Assembly (NCBI RefSeq): GCF_022919075.1
Contig: NZ_CP095078.1
Coordinates: 62,001-126,000, forward strand
Length of the DNA: 64,000 nt
Origin: Nocardioides sp. W7
Lineage (GTDB): Bacteria; Actinomycetota; Actinomycetes; Propionibacteriales; Nocardioidaceae
Direction: 5' to 3'
The notes under the pieces are model-generated. The model searched no databases. It saw nothing but the letters and a program-made list of their open reading frames with translations, and was not told where the DNA came from. Numbering within the stretch: the first letter of the stretch is position 1; every line of letters starts with the position of its first letter. Shown piece after piece: positions 44,738 to 54,520 of this stretch. The position numbers and the translations under genes were made by a program.

Positions 44738-46168
44738 CTATAGCGACTCGTTCATCGATCCCGACCGGAATCCACGTGCGTCCAGCGTGGCGTCGGGGAA
44801 GCCGGCGTCGCGGACCGCAGCCAGGGCCGCCTCCTCGAGGCCGGCCGGCAGCGGCAGCAGCGCGGCGTCGACCTCGACCGAGCCCCGCTCGCCGAGGTCG
44901 CGGACCCGCAGGTTCTGCAGGGATACGCCGGCCAGCGCGGCGCGCACGCCGCTCTCGGCCCGCTCCACCCGCCCGAGTCGGAAGGGGGTCACCTCGATGC
45001 CGTAGGCCACCCGGGACGACAGGCAGGCCGCCGCGGGCTTGTCCCAGGTCGGGAGCCCCCAGCGGCGGGAGGCCGCGCGCACCTGGGCCTTGGTCAGCCC
45101 GGCGTCGCGCAGCGGGGCGATCGCGCCGCGCTCGGCGGCCGCGCGGATGCCGGGGCGGAAGCCGGCCACCGCGTCGTCGGCGTTGGTGCCGGTGGCGACG
45201 TGCGCCAGGCCCAGCTCGCCCGCGAGCGGCACCAGCACGTCGAGCAGCTCGGCCTTGCAGAAGAAGCAGCGGTCGGCGCCGTTGGCGCGGTAGCCCTCCC
45301 GCTCCAGCTCCCGGGTCTCGGGCGTGAGCACCCGGACCCCGAGCGACTCGGCGAAGGCCCGGGCCGGGTCGCGCTCGGCCTGGGGAAGCGAGTGGGAGTA
45401 GCCGGTCGCGGCGGCGACCCGGTCGGCACCGAGCGCACGGACCGCCGCGGCGAGCAACAGGGCGCTGTCCGCGCCGCCGCTGTAGGCGACCAGCACCGAG
45501 CCGCGCTCGCGCAGGTCGGCCTCCAAGGCGGCGAGCCGGACGGTGAGCAGGTGCTCGTCGAGCCAGGCCGGGAAGTCCAGCAGCGAGTCGAGGACGACGT
45601 GGGTGCCGGCCTCGAGCAGCTCCTCGCGGGTGCAGCCGCCGGTCAGCACCGACACGCTCAGCGCCCCGGCGGCGAGCGCCCCCTCGACGTCGTGGACGTG
45701 GTCGCCGACGTAGATCGACGCCCCCTCGCGCACCAGCACGTCGGCCTTGCCGACGCCCCAGACCCAGCCCTCCAGGTGGTCGACGTCGAAGCCGACGTGG
45801 TCGAGGTGCAGGCGGGCGTTGTCGGGGAACTTGCCGGTCACCACGAGGACCCGCCCACGATGACGGCGCACGGCCGCGATCGCCTCGTGGGCACCGGCGA
45901 GCGCCGGCACCGAGACGATGGCGTGGTCGGGGTAGAGCACCCGGAACCGGTCGCCGGCCGCGGCGATCGCGGCGGCCGGGAGGTACGGCGCCAGTAGCAG
46001 GTCGAGCGGCGGCCCGAGCTTGGCCGTCATCTCCTCGACCGGGAACTCGACGCCCAGCTCGCCGCCCAGGGCGCGGAGCACCGAGCCGAACCCGGGCACC
46101 GTGTCGATGAGGGTCATGTCGAGGTCGAATCCGACCACCAGGGAGGCTGCGGCGACCGGGGTGGACAT
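44738..46168 (-). CDS. HAD phosphatase-LarE (sacrificial sulfur transferase) fusion
   Basis: 476 residues in one open frame. Residues 1-205 are a HAD hydrolase: DLDMT at 15-19, TGK at 111-113 and GDHVHD at 155-160. Residues 210-476 are a LarE/ATP-PP-loop protein: SGGADS at 230-235, CFFC at 301-304 and the sacrificial-type Cys382 in AACLSSRVAYG. LarE builds the nickel-pincer cofactor by giving up a Cys sulfur. No larB or larC is in view. The ATG has TAGCCT 6 nt upstream. Confidence 0.9.
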   Translation of the reverse strand: MSTPVAAASLVVGFDLDMTLIDTVPGFGSVLRALGGELGVEFPVEEMTAKLGPPLDLLLAPYLPAAAIAAAGDRFRVLYPDHAIVSVPALAGAHEAIAAVRRHRGRVLVVTGKFPDNARLHLDHVGFDVDHLEGWVWGVGKADVLVREGASIYVGDHVHDVEGALAAGALSVSVLTGGCTREELLEAGTHVVLDSLLDFPAWLDEHLLTVRLAALEADLRERGSVLVAYSGGADSALLLAAAVRALGADRVAAATGYSHSLPQAERDPARAFAESLGVRVLTPETRELEREGYRANGADRCFFCKAELLDVLVPLAGELGLAHVATGTNADDAVAGFRPGIRAAAERGAIAPLRDAGLTKAQVRAASRRWGLPTWDKPAAACLSSRVAYGIEVTPFRLGRVERAESGVRAALAGVSLQNLRVRDLGERGSVEVDAALLPLPAGLEEAALAAVRDAGFPDATLDARGFRSGSMNESL

Positions 46169-46275
46169 ACCCGCAGGCTATCCGCCGGCAGGGACATGTT
46201 TGGCACCGTGCCCCCCGCCCTGTCACGCTGGGCGTTTCTGGGACGGTTGCTCACTCATGAGACGGACGGGAGAGC

Positions 46276-48435
46276 GTGGTGGGACGCAGGCACGGACGCA
46301 GGATCGGCGTACGTCGTACGCCGCTGCTCGGCGCGCTCGCCGCCGCCCTGGTCGCCGCCCCGCTCGCCCTCGCCGCACCGCCCGCGACCGCTGCGGCTGC
46401 CGCTGAGCCGGCGAACGATCTCTATCTCGTCACGCTCGACTCCCCCGGCGTCGCCGGCCGGCCGCGAGGGCTCCCCGCCGCGCTCGACCGCCTGCAGCTG
46501 ACGGTCCAGCAGGACACCCTCCTGGGCGTGGCGGGCGCGGGCTCGCCGGTGTACCGGTGGACCACCGCCCTGAACGGCTTCGCCGTGGAGCTCACCGACG
46601 ACCAGGTCCGGCTGATCGAGGCCGAGCCGGGGGTCGTGTCGGTGGAGCGCAACGACATCCGGCCCCTGGCCGGCACGGCCGCGTCCGAGCTCGCCGCCGA
46701 CCTGGCCGGGTCCGGTCGCAGCCGCGGCGGCTCCGGCGTGGTGATCGGGATGGTCGACACCGGCCTCGACGCCGACCACCCGCTGTTCGCGAGCACGCCC
46801 CGCCTGGACCGGGCACCGACGGGCTTCGCCGGCACCTGCCAGACCGGCGAGGGCTGGGCCGCCTCGGCCTGCACGGAGAAGGTGGTGGGCGCGCGCTGGT
46901 TCGTGGAGGGCTTCGGTGTCGACCGGACCCGCAGCTCCGAACAGCTGTCGGCCCGCGACGACGACGGCCACGGGACCCTGCTCGCCTCGATCGCCGCCGG
47001 CAACGCCGGCGTACGGGTGCGGACCGAGTCCGGGACCCTCGGCCGGTTCTCCGGGATGGCCCCGGACGCCCGGCTCGCGGTCTACAAGGCCTGCTGGACC
47101 GCGCCCGACCCGCGTGCGGACGGCTGTGCGGCCGCCGACCTGGTGACCGCGATCGACCGGGCCACGGCCGACGGCGTCGACGTACTCAACCTCTCCGTGG
47201 GCGGACCGGCCGACATCGACACCGTCGAGCGGGCGCTGCTCGGCGCGGCCGAGGCCGGCGTGGCCGTCGTGGCGGCTGCCGGCAACCAGGGAGCGAGCCG
47301 CTACGCCGCGCACCCGTCGCCGTGGGTGACGACCGTCGGGGGCAGCACGGGCACCGCGCCCCGGGGCACGGTCCGGCTCGCCGACGGCCCGCGACTCGAC
47401 GGCGCGATGCTGTCCACCCGCTCGGCCGGACCCGCCCGGCTGGTCCTCGGCGCCGACGTTCCCGCGCGCGGCGCCTCGCGGACCGCCGCTCGGGCCTGCG
47501 TGCCCGGGAGCCTCGACGCCGGGAGGGTCGCCGGCCGGATCGTGCTCTGCGAGCGCGGCCAGGTCGGCCGGGTCGACAAGTCCGCGGCCGTCCTGCGCGC
47601 CGACGGGATCGGGATGGTGCTGGTCAACACCGGACGCGACTCACGCGACGCCGACCTGCACAGCGTCCCGACGGTGCACCTCGACGCCCGCGACGGACGC
47701 GTCGTACGCCGCTGGGTCGAGCGGCATCCCACCGGCGCGGTCACCCTCCGGCCGCTCGGCGCGAGCTCCGGCCGGAGCCGGGTCGTGAGCTGGTCCCGGT
47801 CGGGCGACCCGACGGCGTCACTGGTCAAGCCCGACGTCGTCGCGCCCGCCACCGGCCAGCTCGGCGCCGTCCCGGACCGGGTCCGCTCGTCACGCTGGGA
47901 CCTCGCCTCCGGCACGTCGGTCGCGAGCGCGCGGGTCGCCGGGGCGGCCGCGCTGCTGCTCGCGCGCCACCCCGACTGGTCCGCCTCGACCGTCCGCTCC
48001 GCGCTGGTCACGACCGCTGGCCGGGCCGCCGGCGGCTCGGTGCTGCGCTCAGGTGCCGGGCGCGCCCGGCCCGAGGTGGCGCTGCGGCCCGGGCTGGCCT
48101 ACCAGGTCGAGCCCGCCGACTACCGGCGCTGGCTGAACGGCCGGCAGCTCCGGCTGAACACGCCGTCGGCCGTGCTCCACCAGGGCCAGGACGTCGTCCG
48201 ACGCACGATCACCAACGTCGGCCGCCGGACCCGCTACTTCTCCTCGTCGACCTCGGGGTTCCGCCGGCACGGCGTCACCCTGACGCCCGCCGCCGTCCGG
48301 CTGGCGCCCGGCGAGTCCGCGACCTGGACGCTGCGGATCACCGGCCCCGAGCCCCGACCGTTCGACGACGGCTGGGTCACCTGGACCAGCGGCGACGGCA
48401 CCGTCAGCCGGATCCCGGTGCTGCTCACCCGCTGA
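46276..48435 (+). CDS. secreted subtilisin-like (S8) protease
   Basis: 719 residues from a GTG after GGGAGA. An Arg-rich start and hydrophobic core (LLGALAAALVAAPLALAAPP) form a signal peptide ending near residue 42. An inhibitor-I9-like propeptide follows, then the catalytic triad D161 (MVDTGLD), H232 (DDGHGTLLAS) and S548 (SGTSVASARVAGAAA). A PA-type insertion lies before the Ser, and a fibronectin-III-like C-terminal domain is present. There is no LPxTG or membrane anchor, so it should be released. The usual GTSMA is GTSVA here. Confidence 0.93.
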   Translation: MVGRRHGRRIGVRRTPLLGALAAALVAAPLALAAPPATAAAAAEPANDLYLVTLDSPGVAGRPRGLPAALDRLQLTVQQDTLLGVAGAGSPVYRWTTALNGFAVELTDDQVRLIEAEPGVVSVERNDIRPLAGTAASELAADLAGSGRSRGGSGVVIGMVDTGLDADHPLFASTPRLDRAPTGFAGTCQTGEGWAASACTEKVVGARWFVEGFGVDRTRSSEQLSARDDDGHGTLLASIAAGNAGVRVRTESGTLGRFSGMAPDARLAVYKACWTAPDPRADGCAAADLVTAIDRATADGVDVLNLSVGGPADIDTVERALLGAAEAGVAVVAAAGNQGASRYAAHPSPWVTTVGGSTGTAPRGTVRLADGPRLDGAMLSTRSAGPARLVLGADVPARGASRTAARACVPGSLDAGRVAGRIVLCERGQVGRVDKSAAVLRADGIGMVLVNTGRDSRDADLHSVPTVHLDARDGRVVRRWVERHPTGAVTLRPLGASSGRSRVVSWSRSGDPTASLVKPDVVAPATGQLGAVPDRVRSSRWDLASGTSVASARVAGAAALLLARHPDWSASTVRSALVTTAGRAAGGSVLRSGAGRARPEVALRPGLAYQVEPADYRRWLNGRQLRLNTPSAVLHQGQDVVRRTITNVGRRTRYFSSSTSGFRRHGVTLTPAAVRLAPGESATWTLRITGPEPRPFDDGWVTWTSGDGTVSRIPVLLTR

Positions 48436-48475
48436 GGGGGGTGGGGCGGCGCCGGGCGCCGGGCGGCCGGCGTGC

Positions 48476-48565
48476 GGGTTCATCACGGTATGCAGGCGAA
48501 CTCGCACCTGCCACGGCGGGCCCACCGTGGCAGGTGACAACTGGCCTGCATACCGTGATGAACCC
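48476..48565. repeat. long palindromic repeat, copy 1
   Basis: Two nested perfect stems. The outer arms are 22 bp (48476-48497 with 48544-48565) and the inner arms 12 bp (48505-48516 with 48525-48536), separated by a 7x7-nt internal loop and closed by an 8-nt loop. It lies between the convergent subtilase and acyl-CoA synthetase genes and could also end transcription from both sides. A second copy is at 59346-59433. Confidence 0.9.
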
Positions 48566-48606
48566 GCGGCGCCCAGTCCCAGCCCCACCCTCACCCGCAG
48601 CCCGGT

Positions 48607-50220
48607 TCACAGCCCCAGCAGCTCCGGGGACTCCGCCCGCATCTGCACCTTGCGCACCTTGCCGGTGACGGTCATCGGGAAGTGGTCGACGACCAGGACG
48701 TAGCGCGGGACCTTGTAGTGGGCGAGCCGGCCCGCGCAGAAGGCCCGCACCGCGGTGGCGTCGAGCGGGGCCGCACCCGCTCGCATCCGCACCCAGGCGC
48801 ACAGCTCCTCGCCGTACCGCTCGTCGGGCACGCCCACCACCTGCACGTCCTCGACGTCGGGGTGGCCGTACAGGAACTCCTCGACCTCGCGGGGGTAGAT
48901 GTTCTCCCCGCCGCGGATGACCATGTCCTTGATCCGGCCGACGATCAGGCAGTAGCCGTCCTCCCGCATCTGCGCGAGGTCGCCGGTGTGCATCCAGCCG
49001 TCCTCGTCGATGGCCGCCCGGGTCTTCTCCGGTTCCTCCCAGTAGCCGAGCATCACGCTGTAGCCGCGCGTGCACAGCTCACCCGGAGTCCCCCGCGGCA
49101 CCGTCTCGCCGGACACCGGGTCGACCACCTTGACCTCGACGTGCGGATGCACCCGCCCGATGGTGGCGGTACGCCGGTCCAGGTCGTCGTCGGACCGGGT
49201 CTGGCAGCTGACCGGGGAGGTCTCGGTCATGCCGTAGGCGATCGACACCTCGCTCAGGTGCATCTCCTCGATGCAGCGCTTCATCACCTCGACCGGGCAG
49301 ATCGAGCCGGCCATGATCCCGGTGCGCAGCGACGAGAGGTCGTAGTCGGCGAAGTCCGGCGCGTTCTGCATCGCGATGAACATCGTCGGCACGCCGTACA
49401 GACCGGTGCAGCGCTCGTCCTGGACGGCCCGGAGCGTCGCCGTCGGGTCGAAGCCGGGGGCCGGGATCACCATCGTGGTGCCGTGGGAGGTGCAGCCCAG
49501 GTTGCCCATCACCATGCCGAAGCAGTGGTAGAAGGGCACCGGGATGCAGAGCCGGTCCTCGGGGCCCAGTCCGATCAGCTCGGTGGTGAAGTAGCCGTTG
49601 TTGAGGATGTTGCGGTGGCTCAGCGTGGCGCCCTTGGGGTAGCCCGTGGTGCCGGAGGTGTACTGGATGTTGATCGGGTCGTCCGGGCTCAGGCCCGCCG
49701 CGCGCTCGGCCAGCGCGTCCGCGGGCAGGTCGACACCGCCGGCCAGCAGCTCGTCCCAGTGCGGCGTGCCGAGGAAGACCGTGCGCTCCAGGCCGGGGCA
49801 GTCCTCGCACACCTCCTCGACCATCCGGCGGTAGTCGGAGGTCTTGAACCGCTCGGCCGCGACCAGCAGCCGCAGCCCGGACTGGTTCACCGCATAGGCC
49901 AGCTCATGGGTGCGGTACGCCGGGTTGAGGTTGACCAGCACGATCCCGGCGCGGGCGGCGGCGTACTGCACGAGCGTCCACTCGGCGCAGTTCGGCGCCC
50001 ACATCCCGAGCCGGTCCCCGGCGGCGAGCCCGGCCGCCACCAGGCCCCGGGCCAGGGCGTCGACGTCGCGGTCCAGCTCGGCCCAGGTCCAGCGCCGGCC
50101 GGTCGCGACCTCGACCAGCGCCTCCCGGTCCGGATGGCGGGCGACCGTGCGGGCCAGGTTGGCCCCGATGGTCTCGTCCAGCAGATCGGAGGTGGTCTCG
50201 CCCTTCGCGTAGGACTCCAT
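48607..50220 (-). CDS. acyl-CoA synthetase (AMP-forming), FadD-like
   Basis: 537 residues. The AMP-binding motif [11 protein letters not shown] is at 187-197, YGMTETSP lies mid-protein, [20 protein letters not shown] starts the mobile C-domain, and the catalytic Lys521 is in VTGKVRK. It activates a fatty or related carboxylic acid to its CoA ester. The chain-length preference cannot be read from sequence. It is full length and apparently monocistronic. Confidence 0.93.
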   Translation of the reverse strand: MESYAKGETTSDLLDETIGANLARTVARHPDREALVEVATGRRWTWAELDRDVDALARGLVAAGLAAGDRLGMWAPNCAEWTLVQYAAARAGIVLVNLNPAYRTHELAYAVNQSGLRLLVAAERFKTSDYRRMVEEVCEDCPGLERTVFLGTPHWDELLAGGVDLPADALAERAAGLSPDDPINIQYTSGTTGYPKGATLSHRNILNNGYFTTELIGLGPEDRLCIPVPFYHCFGMVMGNLGCTSHGTTMVIPAPGFDPTATLRAVQDERCTGLYGVPTMFIAMQNAPDFADYDLSSLRTGIMAGSICPVEVMKRCIEEMHLSEVSIAYGMTETSPVSCQTRSDDDLDRRTATIGRVHPHVEVKVVDPVSGETVPRGTPGELCTRGYSVMLGYWEEPEKTRAAIDEDGWMHTGDLAQMREDGYCLIVGRIKDMVIRGGENIYPREVEEFLYGHPDVEDVQVVGVPDERYGEELCAWVRMRAGAAPLDATAVRAFCAGRLAHYKVPRYVLVVDHFPMTVTGKVRKVQMRAESPELLGL

Positions 50221-50237
50221 CCGGGGACGGTAGATCC

Positions 50238-50792
50238 TCAGCGCCGAGGACGGTAGACCTGGTACTGCACCCCGTTCGAGTACGTCGTGCTGTCGGCGAG
50301 GGTGAGCCGGACCTGGTCGAGCGCGTCGGTCGGGAACGGGCCGCGACCGCTCCCGAGGATCACCGGGAACACCGTCAGCCGGACCTCGTCGACCAGCCCG
50401 GCCTTCAGCAGCGACTGGGTCAGCGCCATGCTGCCCTGGACGTAGATCGGGCCTCCGTCACCCTCCTTGAGACCGGCCACGTCGGCGAAGGAGATCACGG
50501 TCGTGTCGTGCCACTGCGGGTCCGTGACGGTCGAGGAGACGACGTACTTGGGCAGCGAGTTCCAGCGGGCGAAGTAGTCCATCTCCGGCCAGATCGGCGC
50601 GAACGCCTCGTAGGTCCGCCCGCCCATCAGCATGGCGCCGGCCTCCTCCTGCTCGCGGCCCTTGGCCTCGTAGACGGCCGGGTCCGACTCGATGTCGGAG
50701 GTCCAGCCGCTGTGGCGGTAGCCCGGCTCGCCGCCGGGCGCCTCGGCGACCCCGTCGAGGGAGATGAAGTGGGTGGTGACGATGCTGCGCAT
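50238..50792 (-). CDS. RibD C-terminal/dihydrofolate-reductase-like protein
   Basis: 184 residues from the ATG at 50792 ([20 protein letters not shown]), with AGAGGAAC upstream. [14 protein letters not shown] and [20 protein letters not shown] are the nucleotide-binding segments of the YyaP/YwjB type. The true substrate is unknown. It need not act in folate metabolism. It is read divergently from the histidine kinase and shares its upstream region. Confidence 0.88.
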   Translation of the reverse strand: MRSIVTTHFISLDGVAEAPGGEPGYRHSGWTSDIESDPAVYEAKGREQEEAGAMLMGGRTYEAFAPIWPEMDYFARWNSLPKYVVSSTVTDPQWHDTTVISFADVAGLKEGDGGPIYVQGSMALTQSLLKAGLVDEVRLTVFPVILGSGRGPFPTDALDQVRLTLADSTTYSNGVQYQVYRPRR

Positions 50793-50917
50793 GATCGGTT
50801 CCTCTCGGTCCTGGTGGGCGATGCTCACTCTGACAACGAACGGCCCCGCCGCCGTACGACACCCTGGGGGTGCTGCGTCCTACGCTGGGCGCACCGACCA
50901 CCCAGGAGACTCCCGGC

Positions 50918-53059
50918 GTGCCCCCATCGGATCCGCCCGTCCAGCGACACGGCCCCGCGGTGAGCTGGGCCGATGCCCAGTCGCGCGACGCGCTCCAGCT
51001 GATCGTCGAGACCGTCTCCGAGCTCACCGGCTTCGACCTGGTCGGTGTCAGCGTGGTCCGCGAGGACGGCTACGTCCAGGGCCTGGCGATGGTCGGTCCG
51101 GAGGAGGCGGTGGCATCCGAGATCGGGGCGATCGCTCCCGTGGGGCCCCTGCTCGAGGCGCTGGAGACCGCGGAGGACTGGGGGCTCTTCCGCTTCCTGC
51201 CCGCGCGGACCCACGCCCTGGACCTGGACAGGTGGGGCTGGCGGTCCGCGGAGGCCGGGGGCCCGGCGCCGGACGCCTGGCAGCCCGACGACCTCCTGCT
51301 CGCGCCGTTCCACGACGACGAGGACGGCCGGTTGGTCGGCTTCCTCGGGCTCGACCTGCCCCGGTCGGGCAGCCGGCCGGACGCCGCCGAGCGCCAGGTC
51401 CTGCAGATCCATGCCCGACACGCCCGCGCGAGCGTGCTCAACGTGCTCGCCCGCGAGCGGCTCGCCGAGCTGGTGCGGCTGACCGACGCCGCCGCCGACG
51501 TCCTCCGCAACGGCGCCGACACCCGCACCCCCCAGCACGTGATCGACACCGGTCGCGACCGGATCCGCCGCGCGCTGCGGGCCGATCGGCTCTGGTTTGC
51601 GCTGCAGCCCGAGGCTGCGGTCCTCGGCCCGGACGGTCCCGATGAGCCGCCCCCGCCGATCGCGGCGCTGACCACGCACGCCGCCGACCGGGCCTGGGCC
51701 GCCCGGCAGGCGTTCGTCGTCGCCCCCCGGCGCCCGGCCCCCCGCGACCTGGCCCTGGACCCGGACGTGGTCGCCGCCGCCCTCGAGTCGGGGCCGGACG
51801 TCGGCTCGCTGCTCGTCGCTCCCCTCGGCGTGCTCGGCGACGGCTGCGCCGGGGCGATGGTGCTCTCCCGGCTCCCGACCGGAGCCGAGTGGAGTCCCGC
51901 CGAGGTGGGGGCGGCGTTCGACATCGGCCGCGACCTCGGCCTGTTGATCCACAACGCCGGACTGGCCACGCGGGAGCAGGCGCTCCTCGACGAGCTGCGC
52001 ACGGTCGCGGCCTACAAGGGCCGGCTGATGGCGATGGTCTCGCACGAGCTGAAGAACCCGCTCACCGCCATCCTCGGCCACCTCGAGATCCTGGCCTCCG
52101 ACCCTGAGCTGTCCGAGGACGCCCACCTGTCCGTCGGTGCCATGCAGCGGGGTGGCCAACGGCTCCAGCGGGCCGTCAACGACCTGCAGCTGCTCTACAG
52201 CACCGACTCCCCCGAGCCCGCCGACCCGCGACCGGTCGACCTGGTGGCGCTCGTCGGTGAGGCGGTCGAGCTGTACGACGCCAACGCCCGCCGCGCGCAG
52301 GTCGTCCTCCGGATCGAGGAGTCCGACGAGCTCCTCGTCTGCCTGGGCGACGCCGTGGCGATCGAGCGGGCGGTCGCCAACCTGCTCAGCAACGCGATCA
52401 AGTACACGCCGGCCGGCGGCTCCGTGACCCTGCGGGTGGCCCGCCACCGGGACGGGGTCGAGGTCGCGTGCCGCGACACCGGGATCGGGATCGCCGAGGA
52501 GGACCGGGACCGGATCTTCGAGGAGTTCTACCGGACCGCCAACCCCCTCGCCCTGGACCAGCCCGGCACCGGGCTCGGCCTGGCGATCGTGTCCCGGATC
52601 GTGCAGCGGCACGGGGGCCGGGTCGAGGTCGAGTCCGTCGTGGGCGCGGGCAGCACCTTCCGGCTGGTGCTGCCGGCCGGAGGACCGGCGGCGCACGCAC
52701 CCCAGCCGGAGGCGCGGGAGGTGCTGCTGTTCACCTACGGCACGTTCCGGCTCGCCGAGGTGCAGCTGCGCATCTTCGGTCGCACGGTCCGCGGCGAGCC
52801 GGACGCGATCACCAGTCACCGGCTCGTGCAGGTCCGCGTCGCCGACGGGAGCGCCGCCGACCTGGCCGGCTCCGACGTCCACCCCGCGCTGGTCCCGAGC
52901 GCTGCCGGCGGGCTCGTGCGCGGCGTCGCGCTGCAGATCAGCGACGACGAGCTCGCGCTCGCCCTCGCGCACGAGAGCCGCGACCATCACCTGGTCGAGG
53001 TCGAGCTGGCGTCCGGGCGCCGCGCCTGGGCGACGACCGTCGCCGTACCCACGCCCTGA
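50918..53059 (+). CDS. GAF histidine kinase fused to a gamma-glutamylcyclotransferase-like domain
   Basis: 713 residues from the GTG at 50918, after AGGAG and a TACGCT -10-like box at 50881. Two GAF-like regions span about 15-340. The HisKA has His376 (MVSHELKNPLT), followed by HATPase with NLLSNAIKY, DTGIGI and GTGLGLAI, ending near residue 590. The last 110 residues begin LLFTYGTF (about 602), have the GGCT/AIG2 layout with acidic E686 (LALAHES) and end RRAWATTVAVP. There is no membrane segment, so the kinase is cytosolic. No response regulator is adjacent. Confidence 0.9.
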   Translation: MPPSDPPVQRHGPAVSWADAQSRDALQLIVETVSELTGFDLVGVSVVREDGYVQGLAMVGPEEAVASEIGAIAPVGPLLEALETAEDWGLFRFLPARTHALDLDRWGWRSAEAGGPAPDAWQPDDLLLAPFHDDEDGRLVGFLGLDLPRSGSRPDAAERQVLQIHARHARASVLNVLARERLAELVRLTDAAADVLRNGADTRTPQHVIDTGRDRIRRALRADRLWFALQPEAAVLGPDGPDEPPPPIAALTTHAADRAWAARQAFVVAPRRPAPRDLALDPDVVAAALESGPDVGSLLVAPLGVLGDGCAGAMVLSRLPTGAEWSPAEVGAAFDIGRDLGLLIHNAGLATREQALLDELRTVAAYKGRLMAMVSHELKNPLTAILGHLEILASDPELSEDAHLSVGAMQRGGQRLQRAVNDLQLLYSTDSPEPADPRPVDLVALVGEAVELYDANARRAQVVLRIEESDELLVCLGDAVAIERAVANLLSNAIKYTPAGGSVTLRVARHRDGVEVACRDTGIGIAEEDRDRIFEEFYRTANPLALDQPGTGLGLAIVSRIVQRHGGRVEVESVVGAGSTFRLVLPAGGPAAHAPQPEAREVLLFTYGTFRLAEVQLRIFGRTVRGEPDAITSHRLVQVRVADGSAADLAGSDVHPALVPSAAGGLVRGVALQISDDELALALAHESRDHHLVEVELASGRRAWATTVAVPTP

Positions 53060-53072
53060 GCGGTCGGGCTGC

Positions 53073-53480
53073 TCAGCGGGCCTCGGCGAGCTCCACCAGC
53101 CGGGCCATCGCGACCGGCGTGTCCTGGGTGACGATCGGGCCGATGTCGTCGGCGCCGGGCCCCTCGACGGTGGTCCGCACGGTGATCTCCGCGCCCCCGT
53201 GGACCGCGACGACCAGGTGGTCGATGCGGATGACCAGGTCGCCGATGGTGAGCCGGTCCAGGTAGCGCGCACCCGGCTCGACGATCTCGAGCACGAACGG
53301 CGCCTCGATCGGCCCGGCCAGCACCATGGTGCCCGCGGCGCCCTCCGCGAAGTGGCCCTCGAGCGCGACGCTCTGCACGGCCGGGTCCCACGCGGACCAG
53401 GAGCCGGGGTCGCTCCACAGCGCCCACACGTCGGCGGGGGTGGCGGAGGTGGCGACGGTGCGCTCCAAGGCGAAGGTCAT
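53073..53480 (-). CDS. SRPBCC/START-like ligand-binding protein
   Basis: 135 residues, MTFALERTVATSATPADVWA onwards, the polyketide-cyclase/SRPBCC fold (VWALWSDPGSWSAWDPAVQS). It has no catalytic signature and probably binds a hydrophobic ligand. The ATG is 6 nt after TAGATT, which fits a leaderless transcript separate from the FHA operon. Confidence 0.87.
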   Translation of the reverse strand: MTFALERTVATSATPADVWALWSDPGSWSAWDPAVQSVALEGHFAEGAAGTMVLAGPIEAPFVLEIVEPGARYLDRLTIGDLVIRIDHLVVAVHGGAEITVRTTVEGPGADDIGPIVTQDTPVAMARLVELAEAR

Positions 53481-53568
53481 GTCGGCAATCTAGAACAGGT
53501 TCCACGTCGGGATCCAGATTGCGCGCGACGAGGGGGCCCGGTCTCAGGTGCCATGGACCTCACCGTGC

Positions 53569-54501
53569 TCACTCCTCGCGGGCGACGGCCATCGTGCGGT
53601 CGCCGAACCGGACCAGGTCGCCGGGCAGCAGCGTCGCCGGCCGGTGCTCGGACAGCTGACGTGGCACGCCGCCGCGGGCCAGCACCGAGCCGTTGGTCGA
53701 CCCGCGGTCCAGCACCACCAGTGCGCCGTCGGGGGCCACCTGGAACTGGGCGTGGGTCTTGGAGAGCGACTGGTCCTCGGAGGGCAGGGGGACCAGCCGG
53801 GCCTGCTCGCCCGGCCGGGCCTCCGGGTCGCGACCCACCAGGGTCAGCCCGGTGACGACGAACGACTCGCCGGTGTCGAAGTCGACCCGCCAGGGAGCGG
53901 ACGATGCGGCACTCGAGACCGGGCCCCGCGAAGGGGCCGGTGGCCCGGAGGACCTGGACGCCGGCGGACCCAGCCGCAGAGCGGTGAGGTTGACGACCCC
54001 GACCGGGACGGGCTCGTCTTCGACCTCGGCCACGGGGAGCGGGCGGGCGTCGACGACGACGGACCGCACCCGTCGGTCGTGCCAGCCCCGACGTCGACCG
54101 CCCGGGTCGGTGAGCGCGGTCCAGGCCAGCATCGCCACCCCGAGCCCGAAGGTCGGCAGGGTCGCGAGCGCGAGCAGCAGGGTCCGCACCAGCCCGCGGC
54201 CGACCCCGATCGGGCTGCCGGTCTCGGCGTCGAGCACCCGCAGCCCGACCGCCGCCCGGCCCGGCGTCGTACCGAGCCGCCCGAGCAGGACGACCTGGCC
54301 CACGCCGACCAGCAGCGCCACGCCGACGATCAGCGCGATCCCGGCGCCGGTGTGCCCGGGCCGGAGCAGCGTCACCGCCGAGCAGGCGACCCCGCCCGCG
54401 AGCACCGTCCAGCTCAGCAGCCGGTCGAGGGCGAACGCGTAGCACCGTCGCTCCAGCCCGGCGACAGGGAGGACCACCCCCGGGCTCGAGTGGCGGTCCA
54501 T
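53569..54501 (-). CDS. RDD-FHA fusion membrane protein
   Basis: 310 residues. The N-terminal RDD domain (RRCYAFALDRLLSWTVLAGG, then TPGRAAVGLRVLD) gives three or four membrane helices to about residue 140. A Pro/Ser linker leads to a C-terminal FHA domain (about 205-305) with LVGRDPEA, LSKTHAQFQV and RGSTNGSVL. It brings a phosphothreonine reader to the membrane. It lies 19 nt after the next FHA gene. Confidence 0.92.
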   Translation of the reverse strand: MDRHSSPGVVLPVAGLERRCYAFALDRLLSWTVLAGGVACSAVTLLRPGHTGAGIALIVGVALLVGVGQVVLLGRLGTTPGRAAVGLRVLDAETGSPIGVGRGLVRTLLLALATLPTFGLGVAMLAWTALTDPGGRRRGWHDRRVRSVVVDARPLPVAEVEDEPVPVGVVNLTALRLGPPASRSSGPPAPSRGPVSSAASSAPWRVDFDTGESFVVTGLTLVGRDPEARPGEQARLVPLPSEDQSLSKTHAQFQVAPDGALVVLDRGSTNGSVLARGGVPRQLSEHRPATLLPGDLVRFGDRTMAVAREE

Positions 54502-54520
54502 CGTCGACGGTCGGTGCGGG

